Below, piece after piece: positions 42,778 to 49,580 of a stretch of DNA of 49,580 nucleotides. The first letter of the stretch is position 1; every line of letters starts with the position of its first letter. The DNA is from Eubacteriales bacterium (lineage in GTDB: Bacteria > Bacillota > Clostridia > Oscillospirales > Oscillospiraceae): NCBI GenBank assembly GCA_030531595.1, contig JAUNND010000009.1, forward strand, positions 1 through 49,580, read 5' to 3'. The translations under genes and the position numbers were made by a program. The notes beneath the pieces were generated by a model. The model was not told the DNA's origin. It ran no database searches and saw only the letters and a program-made list of their open reading frames with translations.

Positions 42778-43950
42778 ATGCTGGATAAAACTGCGGAAAA
42801 ACGTAAAAACATAATCTCCTTTGTCTGTGTCCTTGCATTTTTGATACTTGTCCTTATTTTGGATCAGGTTATCAAACCCACGAGCAAGATGTTTATGCTG
42901 CTTACCGTTTTGCAGAAAGGTTCAGTCTATGCTCTCGCTGCCGTCTCCATGAACCTTCTCAACGGCTTTACCGGTCTTTTCTCCCTCGGTCATGCGGGAT
43001 TTATGCTGATAGGTGCATATACCTACGCTATCTTTACCATCCCCGACAAGGCAAGGGATGTTGTATATCAGTATTATGATGCATCAGTCCGTTTCTCCAT
43101 TCCCGAAAAACTCGGCAATTCCATGGGACCTTTCGGTACTGTTCTCGGCGTTGTCATTGCCGTTCTTCTCGCCGGTCTTGCAGCAGCGATATTTGCGTAT
43201 CTTATCGGTCTGCCTGTTCTTCGCCTTAAATCCGACTATCTTGCGATAGCGACTCTCGGATTTGCGGAGATAATCCGAGCCGTTTTCCAGTGGAGCAAGC
43301 TCGGTCCCGTTACAAACGGCTCCAACCTTCTCAAGAGCTTTGAGAGAACGAGTACATTCAAGGGCGTGCTTTTCGGTATGAAGCTGAAATTTGCGACCTT
43401 TGTACCGGTTCTTATTGCGACGGTTTCGATCACCCTGATAGTTCTGCTTGTCAACTCCACCTACGGCAGAGCGTTCAAAGCAATTCGCGACGACGAGATC
43501 GCAGCCGAGGCTATGGGCATAAATCTTGCAAAGCACAAGATGATCTCCTTTGTGACAAGCTCTTTCTTTGCAGGTGTTGCCGGTGCAAGCATGGCAATGG
43601 TTCTCTCCATCGCACAGGCGAGCAACTTCAAATCCGCAATGACCTATGAAATATTGCTGATGGTCGTTCTGGGCGGTATCGGCTCCATATCCGGCAGCGT
43701 TATAGGCTCGATGCTGTTCGTTGCCGCGTCCGAGTGGTGGCTGCGCGGTCTTGACTCCGGCACTTTCCTCGGAATAAACGCTCCGGGCGTTTTCAGAAAC
43801 GGCTTCCGTCTTGTCGTCTTCTCCGTTATCATCATGGTCGTCGTTCTGTTCTTCCGTAAGGGCATCATGGGCGACAGGGAGCTTACAGATGTAATTGCCG
43901 GATGGAAGGCGAAATCCAAAAATAAGAAGGGAGTGACAGATCATGAGTGA
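42778..43950 (+). CDS. livM: Branched-chain amino acid ABC transporter permease LivM
   Basis: Second permease subunit, 390 residues, with about ten hydrophobic segments. The LivM-type GFTGLFSLGHAGFMLIGAY block, the loop LKSDYLAIATLGFAEIIR and the late MGINLAKHKMISF are present. An extra hydrophilic stretch (about residues 85-115, PDKARDVVYQYYDASVRF) lies between helices, as in several Firmicute LivM proteins. AAGGAGGGG precedes the ATG. It overlaps livG by 8 bases. Confidence 0.94.
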   Translation: MLDKTAEKRKNIISFVCVLAFLILVLILDQVIKPTSKMFMLLTVLQKGSVYALAAVSMNLLNGFTGLFSLGHAGFMLIGAYTYAIFTIPDKARDVVYQYYDASVRFSIPEKLGNSMGPFGTVLGVVIAVLLAGLAAAIFAYLIGLPVLRLKSDYLAIATLGFAEIIRAVFQWSKLGPVTNGSNLLKSFERTSTFKGVLFGMKLKFATFVPVLIATVSITLIVLLVNSTYGRAFKAIRDDEIAAEAMGINLAKHKMISFVTSSFFAGVAGASMAMVLSIAQASNFKSAMTYEILLMVVLGGIGSISGSVIGSMLFVAASEWWLRGLDSGTFLGINAPGVFRNGFRLVVFSVIIMVVVLFFRKGIMGDRELTDVIAGWKAKSKNKKGVTDHE

Positions 43951-44791
43951 AAGCGTACTGAGAGTTGAAAATGTGACAATGCAGTTCGGCGGCGTCGTGG
44001 CTGTCAACAACCTTAATCTTGATGTCCACAAGAATAATATCGTATCTCTGATCGGTCCGAACGGTGCCGGTAAAACGACCGCCTTCAACTGCATCACCGG
44101 CGTTTACCAGCCTACGAACGGTATCGTTGAGTTTAACGGCAAGACCATTATCAGCGCCCATCCCGATAAGAAGATGAAGAAGATCTATCAGGGTGAAAAC
44201 GGTGAGATGTATGTAAATAAGCCTGTTATCGATCCGACTCCCGACCAGATCACCAAAATGGGTATCGCGAGAACCTTCCAGAATATCAGACTCTGGAAAA
44301 GCATGAGCGTTTTTGACAATGTTCTTATTGCCAAGCACATGAACGCAAAAAAGGGCTTCTTCTCCGCCGCATTGCATACAAACAAAGCGGACGAGGAACG
44401 CATGAGAGAGGAGACCTTTGAGCTTTTGAAGGAGCAGGGGCTTGATAAATACTCAAATGACTTAGCCACAAGTCTTCCCTACGGTATCCAGCGCAGACTT
44501 GAGATAGCCCGCGCATTAGCTGCCGACCCGAAGCTTCTTCTGCTTGACGAGCCTGCCGCCGGTATGAACCCGCAGGAGACTATCGAGCTTTCTCAGTTCA
44601 TAAAAGAGATCAGAGACAATCATAACCTCACCGTCCTGCTTGTTGAGCACCACATGGATCTTGTTATGAATATCTCCGACTATATCTATGTTATCGACTT
44701 CGGCAAGCTCATTTCCAAGGGCGTACCCGCCGAGGTACAGAACGATCCCAAGGTCGTTGAGGCATATCTGGGGGTGAGTGAAGATGAATAA
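43943..44791 (+). CDS. livG: Branched-chain amino acid ABC transporter ATPase LivG
   Basis: Cytoplasmic ATP-binding subunit of 282 residues. Walker A is GPNGAGKTT (about residues 34-42), the signature LPYGIQRRLEIARAL replaces the usual LSYGQQR, Walker B is LLLLDEPAAGMNP and the switch histidine lies in LLVEHHMD. Between Walker A and the Q-loop (ARTFQNIRLW) there is an extra stretch of about 25 residues (PDKKMKKIYQGENGEMYVNK) not usual in LivG. It overlaps both livM and livF. Confidence 0.93.
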   Translation: MSESVLRVENVTMQFGGVVAVNNLNLDVHKNNIVSLIGPNGAGKTTAFNCITGVYQPTNGIVEFNGKTIISAHPDKKMKKIYQGENGEMYVNKPVIDPTPDQITKMGIARTFQNIRLWKSMSVFDNVLIAKHMNAKKGFFSAALHTNKADEERMREETFELLKEQGLDKYSNDLATSLPYGIQRRLEIARALAADPKLLLLDEPAAGMNPQETIELSQFIKEIRDNHNLTVLLVEHHMDLVMNISDYIYVIDFGKLISKGVPAEVQNDPKVVEAYLGVSEDE

Positions 44792-45497
44792 GGACGTCAT
44801 TCTCAGCGTTAAAGACCTGCAGGTCAATTACGGCGGCATTGAGGCCGTTAAAGGAATTTCGTTTGATGTGCATCAGGGAGATATCGTCACCCTGATCGGC
44901 GCAAACGGCGCAGGAAAATCCACGACTCTTAAAGCCATTGTAGGTTTGGTCAAGACCAAGGCCGGTTCTATTGAGTTTATGGGTGAAAACCTTATCGGCC
45001 AGAATTCAACGGCTATCGTCTCTAAGGGTATTACTCTTGTTCCCGAGGGACGAAGAGTTTTTGCCGATCTGAGCGTACTGGAAAACATAAAGATCGGCGC
45101 ATACCTCAGAAACGACGATCTCACCGATGACATAAACTGGGTCTATGACCTGTTCCCGCGTCTTAAAGAGCGTTCGTGGCAGCTCGCCGGTACTCTTTCG
45201 GGCGGCGAACAGCAGATGCTCGCCGTTGCAAGAGCACTTATGAGCCGCCCCAAGGTCATTATGATGGACGAACCCTCCCTCGGTCTTGCCCCTATCATCG
45301 TCAAGGGCATCTTTGACATTATCAAGGAGATAAACAGGCAGGGGACTACCGTTCTTCTGATCGAGCAGAACGCGAATATGGCTCTCAAGACCGCCGACTA
45401 CGGCTATGTTCTTGAGACCGGCAAGATCACACTCTCCGGCAAGGGCAGCGAGCTTCTTGTCAACGAGGACGTCAAAAAGGCATATTTAGGCAAATGA
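44784..45497 (+). CDS. livF: Branched-chain amino acid ABC transporter ATPase LivF
   Basis: Second ATP-binding subunit, 237 residues from ATG 44784, with GGGGGTGA upstream inside livG. Walker A is GANGAGKST, the signature LSGGEQQMLAVARAL, Walker B VIMMDEPSLGLAP and the switch region LLIEQNANMAL, all typical of LivF. It pairs with LivG to power LivHM. It is the last gene of the liv operon, followed by a strong terminator. Confidence 0.94.
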   Translation: MNKDVILSVKDLQVNYGGIEAVKGISFDVHQGDIVTLIGANGAGKSTTLKAIVGLVKTKAGSIEFMGENLIGQNSTAIVSKGITLVPEGRRVFADLSVLENIKIGAYLRNDDLTDDINWVYDLFPRLKERSWQLAGTLSGGEQQMLAVARALMSRPKVIMMDEPSLGLAPIIVKGIFDIIKEINRQGTTVLLIEQNANMALKTADYGYVLETGKITLSGKGSELLVNEDVKKAYLGK

Positions 45498-45509
45498 GAC
45501 ATCAAAAAT

Positions 45510-45544
45510 CGACCGTGCAGAATTATCTGCGCGGTCGTTTTTTT
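45510..45544. terminator. Bidirectional terminator after livF
   Basis: A 12-bp stem with one G-U (45510-45521 with 45526-45537) followed by seven T on the plus strand; the minus strand also ends in ATTTTT. It ends both the liv operon and the convergent DUF4160/DUF2442 unit. Confidence 0.88.
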
Positions 45545-45547
45545 AAA

Positions 45548-46015
45548 TCACGAATGTGGCTGAAAGCTGATATTCAGCGTAGAGTTTAAGCCGGAGGCAA
45601 GACGCTTTAATGTGGCGACTGAGGGGTTTGCCGTACCGCGTTCTATTTTGGAAATATCCGCCTGATCGATGCCCGTTCTTGCGGCAAGCTCACTTTGAGA
45701 AATCCCCAAAGCGGCACGTGCGGAGGAAAGAGCATCGGCAATATCTGTGTTTACAGGCGTACTGAGCTTATTGACCGTAATACCTTCCTCATAGACGGTT
45801 TCGGCTTCCAGATCAAGATCGTCATTCCAGATTATTCCGTAACCGCCGGAGCTTAACTTACCGGAAGTGAACAGTGAACGGTCGGTAAGTGCTTTAAGAG
45901 GAGGATAGATACCGAACATGACTGCCATATCAAATTGCTTTACATATCCGTCACGAAACGTAAGCTCCAAAACCGTTCCTTCACGGTATTCAATTTTTAC
46001 TGCTTTATGAAACAT
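45548..46015 (-). CDS. DUF2442 - helix-turn-helix (XRE) protein, antitoxin-like
   Basis: Two-domain protein of 155 residues. Residues 1-80 match the DUF2442 pattern (VKIEYREGTVLELTFRDGYV, DMAVMFGIYPPLKAL, IIWNDDLDLEAETVYEEG). Residues ~92-150 form an XRE-type HTH (ALSSARAALGISQSELAARTG, QADISKIERGTANPS). Such proteins often follow a DUF4160 gene, and the pair is regarded as a possible toxin-antitoxin module. The gap to the DUF4160 gene is one base. The HTH probably binds the promoter palindrome at 46303-46318. Function is otherwise unknown. Confidence 0.85.
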   Translation of the reverse strand: MFHKAVKIEYREGTVLELTFRDGYVKQFDMAVMFGIYPPLKALTDRSLFTSGKLSSGGYGIIWNDDLDLEAETVYEEGITVNKLSTPVNTDIADALSSARAALGISQSELAARTGIDQADISKIERGTANPSVATLKRLASGLNSTLNISFQPHS

Positions 46016-46016
46016 A

Positions 46017-46271
46017 TCAGTCGATCGGCGGGAGCTTTATATATTTTTCAGTCTCCCACATATTCTCCAATTCCTTTTGATATTTCAGAATAAACTCCTT
46101 AACCAGTATCTTCGCTTTAGGAGGGAAATATCCTTCCATGAGTTCTCCGGTAGCGATTAAGAACGGAGCGTCAAAGTCCTGAGTGATAGCGTGAATATGC
46201 GGCGGATTATGCTCTTTATATTTCAGATACATTACGATAGTTATTCCGTAAAAATGGCATATAGTCGGCAT
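46017..46271 (-). CDS. DUF4160 protein, possible toxin partner
   Basis: Small protein of 84 residues from ATG 46271; this start has GGGGGAT eight bases upstream, whereas the ATG three codons earlier abuts that site. The DUF4160 signature is complete: PTICHFYGITIVMYLKY, then HNPPHIHA with its histidine pair and IATGELMEGYFPPKAKILVKEF. The compact histidine motif could bind metal or catalyse a reaction, but no activity is known to me. It is the first gene of a two-gene unit with the DUF2442-HTH protein. Confidence 0.85.
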   Translation of the reverse strand: MPTICHFYGITIVMYLKYKEHNPPHIHAITQDFDAPFLIATGELMEGYFPPKAKILVKEFILKYQKELENMWETEKYIKLPPID

Positions 46272-46297
46272 GAAGTTCATCCCCCTTTTTCACTTTC

Positions 46298-46326
46298 ATT
46301 ATATGGAATATATCCCATGATGTCAA
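46298..46326 (-). promoter_or_regulatory. Perfect consensus promoter of the DUF4160 unit
   Basis: On the minus strand TTGACA (46326-46321), exactly 17 nt, TATAAT (46303-46298). This is the only promoter in the window matching both hexamers fully. Confidence 0.88.
46303..46318. promoter_or_regulatory. Palindromic operator candidate
   Basis: ATGGAATATATCCCAT is an inverted repeat with 14 of 16 positions symmetric. It fills most of the promoter spacer and touches the -10 box. A dimeric HTH protein bound here would block RNA polymerase, fitting autorepression by the downstream DUF2442-HTH protein (inference). Confidence 0.55.
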
Positions 46327-46338
46327 GACTGAATAAGG

Positions 46339-46372
46339 AACCGGCATAGTCGATTGCTCGACTATGCCGGTT
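46339..46372 (-). terminator. Terminator of the LysR gene
   Basis: Perfect 15-bp stem (46339-46353 with 46358-46372, loop TTGC) about 30 nt past the LysR stop codon. The T-run on the minus strand is weak (CCTTATTC), but the stem is very strong. Confidence 0.7.
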
Positions 46373-46400
46373 GCTAACTTGCTCTGATTTGTTCTGGAGG

Positions 46401-47273
46401 TTATTTTACGATCTGACCGAGATATTTCAGCATTTCCTTTGCGATCGGGGTGACACTCTTTTTGGTAATGATCGCCCATTCGCACATGAACGGCTCCTCA
46501 AAGAATGCCATGCTCAGATCGCTGTGCGCTATTCGTTCTCTTTCAGTCTCAACGGTGATGGCAATTCCCTTTTTCAGATGGGCAAGATAATGAGCCATAC
46601 TTATTTCTGTGGTTTCAAAGTAAATTTCAGGTTCAAAGCCGGCTTCCTCACAAAGCTGCACGAACTTTGAATACACCTTGAAATCACTGTTTTCAATTAT
46701 GATTATCTCGTCTTTCAGGTCCTTGACGGAAATAGTCTCTCTGCCGTACAGCCGATGTCCCTCATAGATCATTGCACAGTGGCGATTGGTGTTTATAGGA
46801 TAGACATTGAATGTTTTTGTGTCCACGGGCAGCTTTGTAAGTCCCATATCTGCCTCGCCGGATGCAACATCCATATCCACAAACCTGTCCGTTTTCTCCT
46901 TTATGGAGATCTCTACATTGGGATAAATGCCGTTAAAAGACAGAAGATACTCCGGTGTAAGCGTGGACAGTATGCCCATTGCGGAGGATATTTTAATTTT
47001 ACCGTTCAATGAGTCAATTTCGCCGTCAAAAATGTGCTCAAGATGATACAGCGACTTATAGACCTCTTTTGAATACTTTAGAAATATTTCGCCGTTTTTT
47101 GTCAGCTCAACGCCCTTGGACGAGCGCATAAGAAGTACAACGCCAAGCTCCGCTTCAAGTCCCTTTATGCTCTTGCTCAAGCCCTGCGGAGTCATAAACA
47201 GCCGCTGTGCCGCCTGCGACATACTTCCGGCTTCCGCAACTGCGATAAAATTATAAATATCCTGCGTATTCAT
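46401..47273 (-). CDS. LysR family transcriptional regulator
   Basis: Regulator of 290 residues. The N-terminal winged HTH (about residues 1-60) has NTQDIYNFIAVAEAGSMSQ, AQRLFMTPQGLSKSIKGLE and the LysR helix pattern. A co-inducer-binding domain (about 90-290) follows with KIKISSAMGILSTLTPEYLL. Ligand unknown. It lies 63 bases downstream of the C_GCAxxG genes on the same strand rather than divergent, which is atypical for LysR regulators. Possible targets are the neighbouring C_GCAxxG and cyclase genes (inference). Confidence 0.9.
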   Translation of the reverse strand: MNTQDIYNFIAVAEAGSMSQAAQRLFMTPQGLSKSIKGLEAELGVVLLMRSSKGVELTKNGEIFLKYSKEVYKSLYHLEHIFDGEIDSLNGKIKISSAMGILSTLTPEYLLSFNGIYPNVEISIKEKTDRFVDMDVASGEADMGLTKLPVDTKTFNVYPINTNRHCAMIYEGHRLYGRETISVKDLKDEIIIIENSDFKVYSKFVQLCEEAGFEPEIYFETTEISMAHYLAHLKKGIAITVETERERIAHSDLSMAFFEEPFMCEWAIITKKSVTPIAKEMLKYLGQIVK

Positions 47274-47336
47274 AGCATCACCCGACTAATTCTAACAAAT
47301 CAAATCTGAGCTGCATAGAGAAAAGTGCTTAAGCTA

Positions 47337-47891
47337 TTATTCCCACCCGAAAATATTTTCCGCATACGGAAGTCTGTCCGCTTCCTCCTGCTCCATTTCA
47401 AGGTATTTGAGAGCGGTATCAACAGCACATCTCATGCAGTGTACACACTCCGCCTGCCTGTTTTCGTTCCAGTAGCCACCATTTCTGTCGATGATGTCCT
47501 GACACTGAGTTGTGCCCATCTCCTTTTTGAAATCACCCACGACATTGTTGAACCGGCGCATCATGTAATAGCGATAATCGTCCTTGGGGTCTTTGACTTC
47601 ATTTTTCTTTCCCGGGTCTTTGAGCATCTTTACATGGTTGCCGATGGGGTCGGGTCTGCCGTAGACCGCTCCGAGAGCCATAACCGCACCCGCAACAGCA
47701 CCGCAGGTGTGGCCGGTTCCGGCAACACCGCCGTTGACACCGGATGCCAGTGCCGTTGCCTCCATCGGAAGACCGATTATGTCAGCGCGGATAAACGCGT
47801 TGAATACGCTTTCCGAGCAGTTTAATCCTGCCTGAATGTTTTCTTCAAGATACTGCTTTACAAGAGCTTTCTTTTCATCTGTAATAATCAT
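47337..47891 (-). CDS. C_GCAxxG_C_C family protein (first copy)
   Basis: Protein of 184 residues from ATG 47891, with GGGGGTAG upstream. It shows the Cys pattern of the C_GCAxxG_C_C family: NCSESVFNAF, HTCGAVAGAVMALG (TCGAxxG form) and later TTQCQDII and CVHCMRCAVDT. The family is thought to be redox-active and is often next to oxidoreductases or transporters; no biochemical function is firmly assigned. This copy has three clustered C-terminal cysteines, against one in the neighbour. It is the second gene of a tandem pair, 17 bases after the other. Confidence 0.88.
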   Translation of the reverse strand: MIITDEKKALVKQYLEENIQAGLNCSESVFNAFIRADIIGLPMEATALASGVNGGVAGTGHTCGAVAGAVMALGAVYGRPDPIGNHVKMLKDPGKKNEVKDPKDDYRYYMMRRFNNVVGDFKKEMGTTQCQDIIDRNGGYWNENRQAECVHCMRCAVDTALKYLEMEQEEADRLPYAENIFGWE

Positions 47892-47908
47892 TTTCACTAC
47901 CCCCTGAA

Positions 47909-48451
47909 TTACTTAAAGCCGAGAATGTTGTAGCCGAACTCAAGCTGTCTGTTTTCCTCGTCTGACATTTCGAGGTATTTCAGAACAGTTTCAACAGACG
48001 TGACAATGATGTCGGGGCATTTCATGACTCGCTTTTCGTTGAAATAGTCGCCGCTGCCGTGAATGACGTCATTGCATCTGGTCGTGCCGACCTTTTCTTC
48101 CATCTCGTGGACATAGCAGTTGAAGCGTCTGAGCATATTGAAACGGTAGTCCTTTTCAAACTCAGCCTGTTTAGCACTGTCAGGTGCCTGAGGCTTTTCA
48201 AAGGGATTTTTTCTGCCGTAAACCCAGCCGAGAGCCATTAGAGCTCCGTAGATCGCACCGCAGGTGTTTCCCGATGCGGCGACGCCGCCGGAAAGACCGG
48301 TCGCAATTCGTGTGTAATCCTCGGGAAGATCAATGATCCCGCTTCTGATGAGTGCATTGAACACGGATTCGGAGCAGCTCATGCCGTGCTCCATCTGGTT
48401 TTCCCGCGCCATTTTTACCGCGTTCTCTTTCTGTTCCGGTGTAATAATCAT
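47909..48451 (-). CDS. C_GCAxxG_C_C family protein (second copy)
   Basis: Protein of 180 residues, a diverged paralogue of the downstream copy. It has SCSESVFNAL, NTCGAIYGALMALGWVYGR, TTRCNDVIHG and KCPDIIV. Both copies share the frame NxLxxLEM near the C-terminus (TVLKYLEMSDEENRQLEFG here). Gene order and short spacing point to a duplicated pair acting together. AAGGCGG precedes the ATG on the minus strand. Function unknown. Confidence 0.88.
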   Translation of the reverse strand: MIITPEQKENAVKMARENQMEHGMSCSESVFNALIRSGIIDLPEDYTRIATGLSGGVAASGNTCGAIYGALMALGWVYGRKNPFEKPQAPDSAKQAEFEKDYRFNMLRRFNCYVHEMEEKVGTTRCNDVIHGSGDYFNEKRVMKCPDIIVTSVETVLKYLEMSDEENRQLEFGYNILGFK

Positions 48452-48475
48452 ATTTTACCGCCTTTCTGTATGTTA

Positions 48476-48504
48476 TTTATGCTTATTTGACATCATTTTA
48501 TCAA
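48476..48504 (-). promoter_or_regulatory. Promoter of the C_GCAxxG pair
   Basis: On the minus strand TTGATA (48504-48499), 17-nt spacer, CATAAA (48481-48476), about 25 nt before the start codon. Confidence 0.5.
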
Positions 48505-48584
48505 AAAAGCGGAATAGTTGGTATCAACAATAAGTTTACGGATTTCAACCGTTTTTTACATCCGGCAGATATGGATCGGTGCAT

Positions 48585-48611
48585 AAAAAACACCGGCCCT
48601 TGTAGCCGGTG
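48585..48611 (-). terminator. Terminator of the cyclase gene
   Basis: Stem CACCGGC/GCCGGTG (48591-48597 with 48605-48611) and, read on the minus strand, a run of six T (48590-48585). Confidence 0.85.
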
Positions 48612-48660
48612 CAATACATGAAAGTGCAGTGAAAGCTGGTGAATATATATGTTGAGAAGA

Positions 48661-49413
48661 TTATTCGCACACGGCCCAGACGCGCACGGGCAGACCCGTT
48701 GCGCCCTTAAAGTTCGGGTATGCCGCGAACAGCAGAGCACCGGCGGGCGGGAGATGGTCGAGATTGCACAGCACCTCTATCTGTAACTTGCCCTTTGCCA
48801 GTACATAACGCTCACACGCGAGGTCACCGGCAGTGGCGGCTTCCTTTGACGCGTCGGTATCGAGTGCCTCATGGCCGTTGGCGGCGGCATTGCGTACTTC
48901 ATAGATGTACTTTAAGGCGTCCAGCGACCAGCTCGGGAAGTTTTCGGAGCCGTCCTCCTTTATGCCGGAAAGCGCGTTCATATCGGGCCAGTTTTTGCTC
49001 CAGCCGGTGTAGAGTGCGACAAACGCACCGTCGGGAATATCGCCGTACTTTGCTTCGTATTCCTTTATATCCTCAACACTGACAGCGTAGCACTGATCCT
49101 TTTTCACCTTTTCACTCACGTCGATAACGCACAGCGGGAATACACAGTCCTTTACACCGTATTCCTCAGAGAGTGCGGCGTCCTTTACGAAATGCCCTGG
49201 GAAGTCGATATGCGTTCCGAACTGCCCGGGGAACTTGAAGGTCTGAATGAGACATTCAAGCATCGGGTTGCCCCAGTCGAATACGGTCTTGCACAGTTCA
49301 ACAGAGCCGTCTGGAATGCCTACCCAGTAGGGTGAGGTATTGTCAAGCGGGTGGGAGAGATCGATCCAGCGCAGTTTTTTGAGCTGTTCCAGCTCGTTCC
49401 AGAGTGCATACAT
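48661..49413 (-). CDS. Cyclase family protein (kynurenine formamidase-like)
   Basis: Metal-dependent hydrolase of 250 residues in the cyclase/KynB family. The zinc-site motif is complete: GTHIDFPGHF (His68, Asp70, His74), with IDLSHPLDNTSPYW in front and FVALYTGWSKNWPD behind. Members hydrolyse amides or cyclic compounds such as N-formylkynurenine or isatin; the substrate here cannot be read. It has its own promoter and terminator and lies upstream of the C_GCAxxG pair on the same strand. AAAGGAAAC precedes the ATG. The pathway partners for kynurenine are not visible. Confidence 0.9.
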   Translation of the reverse strand: MYALWNELEQLKKLRWIDLSHPLDNTSPYWVGIPDGSVELCKTVFDWGNPMLECLIQTFKFPGQFGTHIDFPGHFVKDAALSEEYGVKDCVFPLCVIDVSEKVKKDQCYAVSVEDIKEYEAKYGDIPDGAFVALYTGWSKNWPDMNALSGIKEDGSENFPSWSLDALKYIYEVRNAAANGHEALDTDASKEAATAGDLACERYVLAKGKLQIEVLCNLDHLPPAGALLFAAYPNFKGATGLPVRVWAVCE

Positions 49414-49445
49414 AGTATTTTGTTTCCTTTCTGAGATTTTACAGT

Positions 49446-49474
49446 ATTATAAACTACACGCATTAAAAAGACAA
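49446..49474 (-). promoter_or_regulatory. Promoter of the cyclase gene
   Basis: On the minus strand TTGTCT (49474-49469), 17-nt spacer, perfect TATAAT (49451-49446), about 33 nt before the start codon. Confidence 0.75.
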
Positions 49475-49580
49475 GTGTTTTTCCTTATAAGACACGAGAA
49501 TGGGTTATTGTTCTGTATTTTAGTCAAGGGCACCTCTAAAAATTCTCCTGTGCTCATCTTGCTTGACCTTTTTCCGTCAT
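49475..49580. other. Window-edge region without gene
   Basis: No convincing ORF or RNA is seen in the last 106 bases. A stretch near 49524-49543 (GTCAAGGGCACCTCTAAAAA) resembles the type of end sequence found at insertion-sequence termini, but this cannot be confirmed from the window alone. Confidence 0.25.

Overview
The window looks like a chromosomal segment of a low-to-mid GC Firmicute of class Clostridia, most probably an Oscillospirales/Ruminococcaceae-type gut bacterium. The evidence is strong AGGAGG-type ribosome binding sites throughout, an ispH-rpsA gene fusion, the TIGR03960/TIGR03936 pair, sporulation-linked genes (SpoIVFB-like M50 protease, ytfJ/gerW, a DacF-type carboxypeptidase) and Firmicute gene orders (tig-clpP-clpX-lon-engB; scpA-scpB-DUF2953-ytfJ-dacF-rluB; rplS, lepB-rbgA-rnhB-yraN). 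No prophage, CRISPR array, rRNA operon or intact transposase gene is visible. The species assignment is inference.

Layout. 1-450: a minus-strand tRNA operon (Val-Phe-Gly-Cys in transcription order) with a near-consensus promoter and a terminator. 586-3717: membrane M50 protease and two conserved radical-SAM-associated proteins. 3727-11755: a set of surface-glycan genes (GT4 and two GT2 glycosyltransferases, a GT39-like membrane enzyme, an O-antigen-ligase-like protein and another polytopic protein) wrapped around rplS and separating it from lepB. 11891-15272: signal peptidase I, ribosome GTPase RbgA, RNase HII, YraN, a small Cys-rich DUF1540 protein and a metallophosphoesterase. 15376-21729: protein folding and quality control (trigger factor, ClpP, ClpX, Lon) plus the ribosome GTPase EngB. 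21816-32449: a second M50 protease, condensin partners ScpA/ScpB, sporulation-linked genes, RluB, a flavoprotein, Cmk, the IspH-S1 fusion and two unassigned proteins. 32496-36185: aldose-epimerase-like protein, NfeD/SPFH membrane pair and a eukaryotic-type hexokinase. 36293-40370: a truncated SGNH-like fragment, a lysophospholipase-type hydrolase, acetate kinase and, divergent from it, the acetate-using tRNA ligase TmcAL. 40517-45497: a complete branched-chain amino-acid ABC transporter (livJHMGF). 45548-49413: accessory genes, namely a DUF4160/DUF2442-HTH pair under a perfect consensus promoter with a palindrome in its spacer, a LysR regulator, two tandem C_GCAxxG_C_C proteins and a cyclase-family hydrolase.

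How the parts work together. Most of the window is housekeeping: translation and ribosome assembly, proteolysis, chromosome segregation and central metabolism. The less ordinary parts are (i) the glycan genes around rplS with a highly structured intergenic element at 10580-10724; (ii) a strong internal ribosome-binding site at the IspH/S1 junction, which could uncouple S1 synthesis from the fusion; (iii) the dacF start region inside a 16-bp-arm hairpin; (iv) the small DUF4160/DUF2442-HTH module, which has the layout of an autoregulated toxin-antitoxin-like unit; and (v) the LysR / C_GCAxxG / cyclase neighbourhood, whose chemistry is unknown. Promoters and terminators are by-eye calls from hexamers and hairpins; none has been tested.
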